Assembly: GCA_945906715.1 (NCBI GenBank)
Contig: CAMDRK010000199.1
Coordinates: 1-5,455, forward strand
Length of the DNA: 5,455 nucleotides
Direction of reading: 5' to 3'
DNA from: Nitrospira lenta
GTDB taxonomy: Bacteria; Nitrospirota; Nitrospiria; Nitrospirales; Nitrospiraceae
The notes below the pieces were generated by a model that was given only the letters and a program-made list of their open reading frames with translations, did not search any database and had not been told where the DNA came from. How positions within the stretch are numbered: the stretch's first letter is position 1; each line of letters starts with the position of its first letter. This document shows, piece after piece, positions 1 through 5,353 of the stretch. The translations under genes and the position numbers were made by a program.

Positions 1-25
1 GTGTTCATGAATAATGCGGGTTAGA

Positions 26-346
26 TCACTCCGTTGCGGCGGCGACGGCCCGTTCAAAGCTCTGGCGGAGAGCAGTGACCGCCTGCTGCTCACCAGCCAA
101 CACTCCACATTCGATCAGCACTGCCAGACGAGGGCATGGATCGATGCAACGCAGGGCCTGCCTGGTGAATCCACCGAACTCAATAGTTTTTCTATAGGTA
201 TCTAACCAGGAATCGGTCACAGCGCGCAGCCCGGCATCGGTAGGCTTCATCCGGCCAAGCATTACTTGATTGAGCAATTTGGTGAGCGGGTCGGACTGAG
301 AAATGGTGGCGATGGCACGCTGCAGAGCCTGGTCGCCTGACTCCAT
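26..346 (-). CDS. Small uncharacterised protein downstream of fmdB
   Basis: I do not recognise a family. The product is about 106 residues, without membrane segments, signal peptide or a metal-binding cysteine pattern (only three scattered cysteines), and it looks mostly alpha-helical. The start is ambiguous. ATG at 346 begins two bases after the fmdB stop. A TTG at 352 would overlap that stop as TTGA and add two residues (M-N). Neither has a clear Shine-Dalgarno sequence, so translation is probably coupled to fmdB. The stop is TGA at 26-28. The tight spacing indicates a two-gene operon read from the promoter at 603-631. A real gene is supported by its length, by the absence of a competing frame and by the operon position. 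The function is unknown. Confidence 0.7.
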   Translation of the reverse strand: MESGDQALQRAIATISQSDPLTKLLNQVMLGRMKPTDAGLRAVTDSWLDTYRKTIEFGGFTRQALRCIDPCPRLAVLIECGVLAGEQQAVTALRQSFERAVAAATE

Positions 347-348
347 AT

Positions 349-576
349 TCAATTCGTGGAACAGGAACCGGGGCCACGCGGGTCACCGCAACTTCCGCAG
401 GCGCCTCCACCATTGCCTGGCAACACCCAGCCATCCGTACCGCCGACTCCGAACGAAGAGATTTGTTTCTCCAACGTCGTAGTCTTGCACTTTGGACAGG
501 CAGCTTCTGTTGAGCCATACACCAACAGCTCGAATCGATGATTGCATTCGCCACAGACATATTCGAAGATAGGCAT
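349..576 (-). CDS. FmdB-family zinc-ribbon protein
   Basis: The product is a 75-residue protein of the FmdB/CxxC_CxxC_SSSS family. It opens with the typical MPIFEYVCGEC, giving a first metal-binding pair at C8 and C11, and the second pair is C27-P-K-C30. The zinc-ribbon fold therefore occupies roughly residues 1-42. The tail is glycine-rich and carries three more cysteines (C60, C63, C72) in CGSCGDPRGPGSC, common in longer members of this family. The family was named as a putative regulator of the amidase/formamidase gene region, but its biochemical role is not settled; zinc binding is the safe inference. The ATG at 576 has an AAGGAGA Shine-Dalgarno (584-590) seven bases upstream. It is first in a leftward operon with the gene ending at 26 and diverges from the 89-residue gene at 655. 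Confidence 0.92.
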   Translation of the reverse strand: MPIFEYVCGECNHRFELLVYGSTEAACPKCKTTTLEKQISSFGVGGTDGWVLPGNGGGACGSCGDPRGPGSCSTN

Positions 577-602
577 GGATCGTTCTCCTTGTTCAGGGAG
601 AC

Positions 603-631
603 ATTATAAGAGCGGGCCGATCACTTCGCAA
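603..631 (-). promoter_or_regulatory. Sigma70-like promoter for the fmdB operon
   Basis: Read on the minus strand, TTGCGA (626-631) is separated by 17 bases from a perfect TATAAT (603-608). Transcription would start near 596, giving a leader of about 20 bases that includes the fmdB Shine-Dalgarno sequence. The placement and spacing are ideal for a housekeeping sigma factor. The -10 box overlaps a weaker plus-strand TATAAG (605-610) that could serve the divergent gene at 655, but no good plus-strand -35 is present. Confidence 0.6.
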
Positions 632-654
632 TCGGGCAAGCGTCAAGGAGTTGT

Positions 655-924
655 ATGTACCAGGAAGAAAAAACTTTTACCATTCAGTTCAACCTGGAGG
701 CCTCGTTTCCCGACGACTATGAGGGTGAGGAAGACAACCAGGCCTGGGTGAGCGAGTGGGAAGCGCGGATCAAGCCGGATCTACTCAAGGTGCTGTTCGA
801 ATCGTTGCGTCGACACAAGTCCTGGCAGACTCACGTACGCAATCGTGGGAAGTCCCCGGAAGATGAAATTGAAATCGTCCTCGCCAGGGATTTTTCAAAA
901 CCACAAGGATTCAGCCTATCGTGA
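655..924 (+). CDS. Conserved-looking 89-residue protein, hemW operon leader
   Basis: I cannot name a family. The product is 89 residues, soluble and rich in acidic and aromatic residues, with an acidic patch (DDYEGEED, residues 20-27) followed by tryptophans at 31, 35 and 57. The middle (about residues 30-58) looks helical, and the end is a short charged strand-like stretch (EDEIEIVLA). There are no cysteines or membrane segments. The ATG at 655 follows AAGGAG (645-650) by four bases, a strong though slightly close Shine-Dalgarno. The stop TGA (922-924) shares a base with the hemW ATG as TGATG, so the two genes are almost certainly co-transcribed and translationally coupled. From memory, similar short proteins occur in Nitrospira-like genomes. 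A role with hemW is only suggested by the coupling. Confidence 0.8.
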   Translation: MYQEEKTFTIQFNLEASFPDDYEGEEDNQAWVSEWEARIKPDLLKVLFESLRRHKSWQTHVRNRGKSPEDEIEIVLARDFSKPQGFSLS

Positions 925-2060
925 TGACCTCCTCTCCCTTCGGACTGTATCTCCACATCCCCTTCTGCCGGCAGCGATGCGACTTCTGTGCCTTCTATCT
1001 TGAGATTTATCGTGAAAACCGCGCAGAAACCTTTGTCCAATCACTCATGCATGAGATTGGATTGTCGGAGCAGCAATACGTAACCGCAAGCCGACCCATT
1101 CAATCTGTCTATTTCGGGGGTGGCACACCGACGGCGCTCGCCGCGACTCAGCTCACCGCAATTCTGTCAGAGGTTCGTAAACATTTCACGCTCACTTCAG
1201 ACTGTGAAATTACCGTTGAGTCACACCCCTCCACGATCGCTGAGCAGGATCTCGTACAACTGTATCAAGCCGGCGTCACCCGCATGAGTTTCGGCGCGGA
1301 GTCGATGGAAGATGGCGACCTGGCAAGAATCGGACGGCCCGGTGCCGTGAGTGAAACCGTCACGGCAGTGACTCAGGCCAGAGCCGTCGGATTCACCGAC
1401 ATCAACCTTGATCTAATGTATGGACTCCCGAGCCAAAATCTGGAAAGCTGGAAACGGACATTGGCCCACTGTCTGACGCTGGAGCCGACACACCTGTCCG
1501 CCTATGCCCTCACAGTCGAAGAAGATACGAGGCTCGATTCCAACATCCAACGCCAACAGAGCCCAGCTCCGGATGAAGGTCTTCAGATTGAAATGGACGA
1601 GGCAACCCAACGGATGCTCGGCGATGCCGGCTATGAGCGGTACGAAGTATCGAACTATGCCAAACCTGGACATGCCTGCCGGCACAATCTGCTCTATTGG
1701 ACCAACGGCGAATACCTTGGATTCGGCCCGAGCGCGCAGTCCTATCTGGACGGAATAAGATTCGGCAACGTCGCCGATCTCGCGGGCTACAACACATCTC
1801 TCGCAGAAAGTCGCCTGCCTACTGAAGATCGCACCAGGCTTTCGGAGGAAGAACAACTTCGTGACACTGTGATTTTTGGATTGCGTCTGATTCGAGGCAT
1901 TCCCTCACAGCATCTTCATCAGCATGCAGCGAACTACGGACATGCAACAATCACCGCACGTTTACTAGCACAACAGTTGATCGAAGAAGACGGTGAGCGC
2001 AGCAGACTAACGGCACGAGGGCTCCTGCAGGCCGACACGATCGCCGAACAGCTGTACTGA
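924..2060 (+). CDS. hemW: Radical SAM heme chaperone HemW
   Basis: HemW proteins are cytoplasmic radical-SAM relatives of coproporphyrinogen III dehydrogenase (HemN) that bind heme and deliver it to target proteins. They are often mis-annotated as HemN. The 378-residue length is normal. Near the N-terminus, YLHIPFCRQRCDFCAF supplies the 4Fe-4S ligands C15, C19 and C22. It lacks the fourth cysteine of HemN (CxxxCxxCxC), which favours HemW. The SAM-binding glycine motif is GGGTPT (65-70). YGLP lies at 166-169 and the HemW-typical HNxxYW is HNLLYW at 254-259. The last 70 or so residues fit the C-terminal helical, winged-helix-like domain. Some usual motif residues differ: FGAES (123-127) where FGVQS is common, IGRPG (136-140) where LGRxH is common, and SAQSY (270-274) where AHSY/AHG is usual. 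The start could be GTG at 921 (one extra Met) or ATG at 924. The upstream AAGGA is distant, so coupling to the preceding gene is likely. Confidence 0.93.
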   Translation: MTSSPFGLYLHIPFCRQRCDFCAFYLEIYRENRAETFVQSLMHEIGLSEQQYVTASRPIQSVYFGGGTPTALAATQLTAILSEVRKHFTLTSDCEITVESHPSTIAEQDLVQLYQAGVTRMSFGAESMEDGDLARIGRPGAVSETVTAVTQARAVGFTDINLDLMYGLPSQNLESWKRTLAHCLTLEPTHLSAYALTVEEDTRLDSNIQRQQSPAPDEGLQIEMDEATQRMLGDAGYERYEVSNYAKPGHACRHNLLYWTNGEYLGFGPSAQSYLDGIRFGNVADLAGYNTSLAESRLPTEDRTRLSEEEQLRDTVIFGLRLIRGIPSQHLHQHAANYGHATITARLLAQQLIEEDGERSRLTARGLLQADTIAEQLY

Positions 2061-2067
2061 CAATGTT

Positions 2068-2166
2068 GCGCGAGACGAGCGGGCCAGGCGGGACGCGCGA
2101 GACGGGTCAAACGTGATGGGAGTCTAATCTTTCTACGTCGCGCCTCTCTCGCATTTCTCGCGCGTC
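2068..2166. repeat. GCGCGAGACG direct and inverted repeat cluster
   Basis: The 201-base gap after hemW contains GCGCGAGACG twice in direct orientation (2068-2077 and 2095-2104, 27 bases apart). An 11-base inverted repeat is also present, GACGCGCGAGA (2092-2102) against TCTCGCGCGTC (2156-2166), with 53 bases between the arms. The sequence between is a patchwork of CGCG, CTCTC and GCGGG words. It could be a dispersed extragenic repeat of this genome, or a loose transcript-end structure. No T-run follows, so a classical intrinsic terminator is not supported. I see no gene here; the rest of the gap, up to 2261, is plain upstream sequence. Confidence 0.45.
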
Positions 2167-2261
2167 ACGCGGCACGGCCCCTTGCCGCTGACGGCCACCG
2201 CACGCATTGACTTTGTCATTGGGTCGGATGGAAACTGAACGCAGATCACTTCGGAGCTGCC

Positions 2262-2474
2262 ATGCCTGTCAATATGGATCCGGCCAAGAAGCGAAGAAGG
2301 CAGCCGTCGCCGCCAGAGGCAGACTCGACCCCGTCCGAGCAGAAACCGCCTGCGCCGAAACAAACCGTTCAGTTCGGCGAGGAGACGGAAGAGGATCGCG
2401 TGAAGGAATCGGCGGACGCTGAGCTGAAGAATCTGTGGGAGGCCACGGAAGTCATCGACATGGATAAATTCTGA
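2262..2474 (+). CDS. Small charged, probably disordered protein
   Basis: The product is 70 residues with no recognisable domain. The first half is rich in proline, lysine and arginine (KKRRRQPSPPE near residues 9-19). The second half is acidic (EETEEDRVKESADAE), ending in a short helical piece and IDMDKF. There are no cysteines, signal peptide or membrane segment. Such composition suggests an intrinsically disordered or partner-dependent protein. The ATG at 2262 has CGGAG (2252-2256) five bases upstream, an adequate Shine-Dalgarno. TTGACT at 2207-2212 with a poor GAAACT at 2231-2236 is a weak promoter possibility. The gene stands alone between the post-hemW repeat region and the palindromic element that begins three bases after its stop. 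From memory, similar short proteins occur in Nitrospira, but function is unknown. Confidence 0.65.
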   Translation: MPVNMDPAKKRRRQPSPPEADSTPSEQKPPAPKQTVQFGEETEEDRVKESADAELKNLWEATEVIDMDKF

Positions 2475-2477
2475 ACT

Positions 2478-2602
2478 GCAGGATGCTCAAAAAGTTCGTC
2501 CCGCAAGGCCGCAGCGAATGAAGGGCCGAGGCGTACCCTTGGGGTACGTTGAGGGTCTGAACGATGCGAGAACCACGCTGGCGGACTTTTTCAGCATCCT
2601 GC
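2478..2602. repeat. 125-bp palindromic element (REP/MITE-like)
   Basis: The outer arms are GCAGGATGCTCAAAAAGT (2478-2495) and ACTTTTTCAGCATCCTGC (2585-2602), complementary at 17 of 18 positions. The exact centre (base 2540) sits in a second perfect small stem, GTACCC-TTG-GGGTAC (2533-2547), so both nested stems share one axis. The interior between them pairs only partly. The element fills the whole gap between a rightward gene ending at 2474 and a leftward gene whose stop begins at 2602. The A-run and T-run in the arms would let either strand form a hairpin resembling a bidirectional terminator. It encodes nothing itself. Its design and my memory of similar GGATGCT...AAAAAGT blocks in Nitrospira-like genomes suggest a dispersed, multi-copy non-autonomous element. 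Confidence 0.8.
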
Positions 2603-3675
2603 TACGCCGGTATAAAGAAAAAGGCAATCGCCAGCATCAGGTAGACCCCAATCAACATCACACCTTCCATCCAGTTCGATTCTCCGTCCATCGCCACAAA
2701 TCCCACGATCAGGACCGAGACCGTCACCGCAGCCACCTCGAACGGTGTGAAGATCAGATCCAATGGCGTTCCGAAGAGATAACTGGCAAAGACGAGCAAT
2801 GGAGCAACGAGCAATGCAATCTGCAGGCTGGACCCAACCGCGATACCATAGGCGAGGTCCATCTTGTTTTTCACCGCCACCATCACCGCCGTGGAATGTT
2901 CAGCCGCATTACCTATTAGAGCGACCAGAATGACGCCAACAAAGACTTGCGTGAGTCCAAGCTGATGCGAAGCCGGCTCCAGCGCCCCAATCAGCATTTC
3001 GCTCATCAAGGCCACGAGACAGGTCACCACCGTGAGTACCGTAATCGATGCGCGACGGGTCCAGGGTTGCTCTCCGAGGTCCGACGCATTATGGGCCTCT
3101 CCGGCAAACAGATGACGATGCGTCTTCAAGGTAAACAACAGGCTTGCGACGTAAATGGCGAATAAGACAAATGAGATCGTGAGGCTCAACTTTTGCTCCA
3201 CCTCGACACCACGATCGGCAGCGGTGACATGGAAGAGCGCAGGGATGATGAGACCCACAGCAGCCAGGAGCAGGAGACTGGCTCCCATTCCGGCAGCGGT
3301 CCGGTTAAACTTCTGCTGCTCGTACTTCACCCCGCCAGCAAACATGGCGACACCAAGCACGAGGAGGATATTGCCCAGGATCGAGCCAGTGAGGGAGGCT
3401 TTGACGACATCGTGAAGGCCCTCGCGCAGAGCCACCAATGCGATAATCAATTCCGCGGCATTGCCAAGCGAGGCATTGAGCAGCGCGCCGATACCGGCGC
3501 CGACATGGGTCGTCAAATGCTCTGTGGCCCGTCCCAGCAAGCCTGCCAGCGGAATAATGGCCAGTCCAGCCGACACAAAGACCAGCAGTGGATCGGCTCG
3601 AAGGACTTCGAGCGCGACCGTCACCGGGACAAAGATGAGCAGGAAATCAAGCCACGACGTGAAGAGATATCGCAC
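2602..3675 (-). CDS. cax: Calcium/proton antiporter (CaCA superfamily, CAX type)
   Basis: This inner-membrane cation exchanger would use the proton gradient to expel Ca2+. The product is about 357 residues, normal for bacterial CAX, and almost entirely hydrophobic with roughly ten or eleven membrane helices. The two inverted-topology halves each carry the diagnostic acidic motif: GNAAELIIALVAL (about 71-83, E75) and GNAAEHSTAVMVA (about 255-267, E259). These are the alpha-1 and alpha-2 repeats that line the ion path. GNILLVLG and GSSLQIALL follow them, as expected. A hydrophilic, histidine-containing loop (about 183-208) joins the halves. I prefer the GTG at 3675 because AGGG lies seven bases upstream; a TTG at 3681 is also in frame but sits one base from that AGGG, and a stop at 3685-3687 closes the frame. 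The TAG stop touches the palindromic element. The start is only about 28 bases from the divergent gene at 3704. Confidence 0.92.
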   Translation of the reverse strand: MRYLFTSWLDFLLIFVPVTVALEVLRADPLLVFVSAGLAIIPLAGLLGRATEHLTTHVGAGIGALLNASLGNAAELIIALVALREGLHDVVKASLTGSILGNILLVLGVAMFAGGVKYEQQKFNRTAAGMGASLLLLAAVGLIIPALFHVTAADRGVEVEQKLSLTISFVLFAIYVASLLFTLKTHRHLFAGEAHNASDLGEQPWTRRASITVLTVVTCLVALMSEMLIGALEPASHQLGLTQVFVGVILVALIGNAAEHSTAVMVAVKNKMDLAYGIAVGSSLQIALLVAPLLVFASYLFGTPLDLIFTPFEVAAVTVSVLIVGFVAMDGESNWMEGVMLIGVYLMLAIAFFFIPA

Positions 3676-3703
3676 GGGCAAACCCTAACATGACGGTGAA
3701 ACT

Positions 3704-4381
3704 TTGTCGATAAATCAACCCCACGCCCTGTTCTACCCCTTTCACCTCTGCCACACGGAAACCTTGGCACGGCTCCTGGCTCGCTTTGCGTCAGTCCACT
3801 TTCGCGATTTCATGGCCCTGCAATTGACCCCCATGTCCGGGATGACCGCATTCCAAGACCGGATGGGTATGAGCTTTCCAGACCTCGTCGACTCCGGACG
3901 CCTCGTGCAGGGCTATGATGTGAGTGGGCCACTTTCACCGGCTATGGCAGCCGCCATCGATCGCGACCTGCGCGACCCCCTTTGGCGCGCATGCTTTCAC
4001 CACGCGCTTCGCCGGGACCGCCGCCTCCAACGTGGACTGTTCGAGCCATCCCATAGTCTTCGTATCGGCGACAGTCTCGTGCCAGGCCCTGCCGCACTCC
4101 TGCGCCTCATGGACGATTCGTTCAGACAGCAGGCTTATGCTCTTGATCAGGTGAGAGCCCTCTCGAAGAGGAGCCTCACCCTTGAAGAGGGGTACCACTA
4201 TGAATATGGGCTCGCCCTCGTGAAGACAGCCGCCTCACTCGTCTATACACAGACCCTCGCCCTGACCAACCAGCTCGAACCAGTCACAGACTCCCCCGCT
4301 CATTTCGCGCTCTATGCGCAATCGTGTATCCGAGAAAGTTGGCCAAAAACCAATCTCCTGCTTACCCGGGTAGGCTATTAA
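3704..4381 (+). CDS. Uncharacterised 225-residue soluble protein
   Basis: I do not recognise a named family. The protein has no signal peptide or membrane segment and looks mainly alpha-helical. The N-terminal third is the most distinctive: FYPFHLCH (10-17), VHFRDFMALQLTP (31-43) and GRLVQGYDVSGPLS (65-78). HLCH with nearby H32 could bind a metal, but this is a guess. A basic helix (ALRRDRRLQR, 101-110) follows, and the C-terminal half is ordinary helix. From memory, proteins with this opening recur in Nitrospira-like genomes. The start is TTG at 3704, with GGTGA at 3695-3699 four bases upstream. The frame is closed by a stop at 3686-3688 and the next Met is residue 37, inside what looks like conserved sequence. 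The gene lies divergently beside cax and in the same frame as clpS, 33 bases upstream of it, so co-transcription with clpS is possible. Confidence 0.8.
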   Translation: MSINQPHALFYPFHLCHTETLARLLARFASVHFRDFMALQLTPMSGMTAFQDRMGMSFPDLVDSGRLVQGYDVSGPLSPAMAAAIDRDLRDPLWRACFHHALRRDRRLQRGLFEPSHSLRIGDSLVPGPAALLRLMDDSFRQQAYALDQVRALSKRSLTLEEGYHYEYGLALVKTAASLVYTQTLALTNQLEPVTDSPAHFALYAQSCIRESWPKTNLLLTRVGY

Positions 4382-4414
4382 AAAATACAACCAAGTCTGT
4401 TAGTATTCGTCTCC

Positions 4415-4711
4415 ATGGCCGGTACAAAGACCCCCTTCGCAACCCCAGTCCCGACAGAGACCACCAGCACCGACACAAGTGCTGGGGTCGATGCACGTGT
4501 GATCGTATTCAATTGCGAGTGTCATACCTATGAGCAGGTCATCGCGCTTTTTTGCCAATATATTCCTGGCATGAACCCCACAAAGGCATTTGAGCTTGCG
4601 TGGAAAATCGACCATGATGGGGAAGCCATCGTGTTCGCAGGTACGCTGGCAGAAGCGGAAGACATCGCCGCAAAACTTGGGGGAGGAGGGCTACGAGTAG
4701 CCGTGCAATAA
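4415..4711 (+). CDS. clpS: Divergent ClpS-family Clp protease adaptor
   Basis: ClpS binds the N-terminal domain of ClpA/ClpC and delivers substrates bearing destabilising N-terminal residues (N-degrons). Here a disordered Thr/Ser/Pro-rich leader (residues 1-25) precedes the core: VIVFNCECHTYEQVIALF (29-46), a helical segment with GMNPTKAFELAWKIDHDG (52-69) and AIVFAGTLAEAEDIAAKL (71-88). It ends in GGGLRVAVQ, matching the fold order of ClpS. The length of 98 residues is normal. Aligned by eye to E. coli ClpS, N34 is kept (N33), but D35, D36, T38, M40 and H66 appear as C, E, H, Y and D, so substrate choice may differ. No Shine-Dalgarno precedes the ATG at 4415. A TAGTAT at 4401-4406 is placed so that transcription could begin at or next to the start codon. 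The family call is fairly safe; normal N-degron function is not. Confidence 0.82.
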   Translation: MAGTKTPFATPVPTETTSTDTSAGVDARVIVFNCECHTYEQVIALFCQYIPGMNPTKAFELAWKIDHDGEAIVFAGTLAEAEDIAAKLGGGGLRVAVQ

Positions 4712-4748
4712 TTGCAGGCTAGGAGTCTCTCCGAGTAATCCTTCGTTA

Positions 4749-5165
4749 CTACTTCTTGTGTTTCTTTGCTGCGGCCTTGGCTGATTGAACTTTTGCTTCT
4801 ACCTTCGGCTTAGCTTTTACCTTCGAAACAACGGGAAGCGATTTGGCTTTCGCAGCGGTACCTTTTATTGGAATCGGCTTCGCATGTTTGAGCTTCGTTG
4901 AAGCGGGCTTCACCGGCGCAGTCTTCTTGCCGTGTCCTCCCGACCCACCCTTCACTGGCTTCCCTTCCGCAAGTTGAGCCTGAAGTTTGTGTGTCGCGGA
5001 TGTTTTATTCATCTTCGTCACCATATCGCCACTGTAGATCCGCACCTGGTAGAGCTCTAAGAGCTTGCCAATGGCCTTCTGATCACCTCTCTTCGCGGCA
5101 TTCAGCAACCGGCGGCGATGGTTCATCTCTTCTTCTTCAGTATGGGAAGCAGCCCGTCGTTCCAT
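4749..5165 (-). CDS. Protein with sigma-like N-terminus and lysine/alanine-rich tail
   Basis: The product is 138 residues. Residues 1-48 are charged and helical and include AAKRGDQKAIGKLLELY followed by QVRIYS. The spacing resembles the start of region 2 in ECF sigma factors (LxxxAxxGDxxAxxxLxxxYxxRxY), but the rest of a sigma factor is absent. Residues 79-138 are low-complexity Lys/Ala/Pro/Val repeats ending in AAAKKHKK, like histone-H1 or other bacterial nucleic-acid-binding tails. There are no cysteines or membrane segments. Binding to DNA, RNA or ribosomes is inferred from composition alone. The ATG at 5165 has AAAGGA (5171-5176) five bases upstream. An internal ATG at 5126 is less well supported. 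The gene is monocistronic, convergent with clpS across a 37-base gap, and has a promoter candidate at 5211-5239. The gap holds only a weak GGAG-TCT-CTCC stem and no convincing terminator. Confidence 0.78.
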   Translation of the reverse strand: MERRAASHTEEEEMNHRRRLLNAAKRGDQKAIGKLLELYQVRIYSGDMVTKMNKTSATHKLQAQLAEGKPVKGGSGGHGKKTAPVKPASTKLKHAKPIPIKGTAAKAKSLPVVSKVKAKPKVEAKVQSAKAAAKKHKK

Positions 5166-5210
5166 GTCTGTCCTTTCGTTCTACGTGGGCATAGAGCCCT
5201 CGCGCGGCGC

Positions 5211-5239
5211 AGTATACCCGAATTATGTAATGGTTTCTA
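5211..5239 (-). promoter_or_regulatory. Promoter candidate for the Lys-rich protein gene
   Basis: On the minus strand, TAGAAA (5234-5239) is 17 bases upstream of TATACT (5211-5216). Each matches the sigma70 consensus at four or five of six positions. Transcription would begin near 5204, giving a leader of about 39 bases that carries the AAAGGA ribosome-binding site. A small GGGC-ATAGA-GCCC stem (5188-5200) lies inside that leader. Confidence 0.5.
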
Positions 5240-5291
5240 TCACCTTCGCAGGATGGCGCAAGAGACCGGCAGGAAAGGTGAGACGGACGAG

Positions 5292-5353
5292 GGTTCGAGG
5301 TCCGAAGTTCGAGGTTTTTGGAACATCGAACCCCGAACTTCGAACTTTGGACC
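5292..5353. repeat. Heptad-built inverted repeat
   Basis: The left side is a run of seven-base units, GGTTCGA, GGTCCGA, AGTTCGA and the decayed GGTTTTT (5292-5319). The right side runs in the reverse complement, TCGAACC, CCGAACT, TCGAACT and TTGGACC (5326-5353). The best pairing is GGTCCGAAGTTCGAGGTT (5299-5316) with AACTTCGAACTTTGGACC (5336-5353), 16 of 18 positions, around a 19-base loop. Because the units repeat, several registers of pairing are possible. No open reading frame is believable here. The structure fits a dispersed extragenic repeat. As an intrinsic terminator it would need a following T-run, which is absent. Confidence 0.7.

Noticed and set aside
14..205. Rightward 63-residue open frame
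   Set aside because: It is antisense to the operon gene at 26-346 and has no plausible ribosome-binding site or domain.
1413..1856. Leftward 147-residue open frame inside hemW
   Set aside because: It is the antisense shadow of the HemW YGLP-to-HNxxYW region, whose plus-strand frame carries clear family motifs.
2061..2180. Intrinsic terminator after hemW
   Set aside because: The inverted arms are 53 bases apart and no T-run follows either arm.
2518..2919. Rightward 133-residue open frame crossing the palindromic element and the antiporter 3' end
   Set aside because: It is antisense to the well-supported antiporter, begins inside the repeat, and its His/Arg/Gln-rich translation is typical of the complement of a membrane-protein gene.
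3689..3691. Leftward ATG as an upstream start for the antiporter
   Set aside because: It is out of frame with the antiporter, and the in-frame upstream codons hit a stop at 3685-3687.
3193..3693. Rightward 166-residue open frame
   Set aside because: It is entirely antisense to the antiporter, including the GNAAE motif region, with low-complexity Gln/Asp/His composition and no supporting ribosome-binding site.
5292..5353. Heptad array as a small CRISPR
   Set aside because: Units are only seven bases, contiguous, and reverse direction at the centre; there are no spacers.
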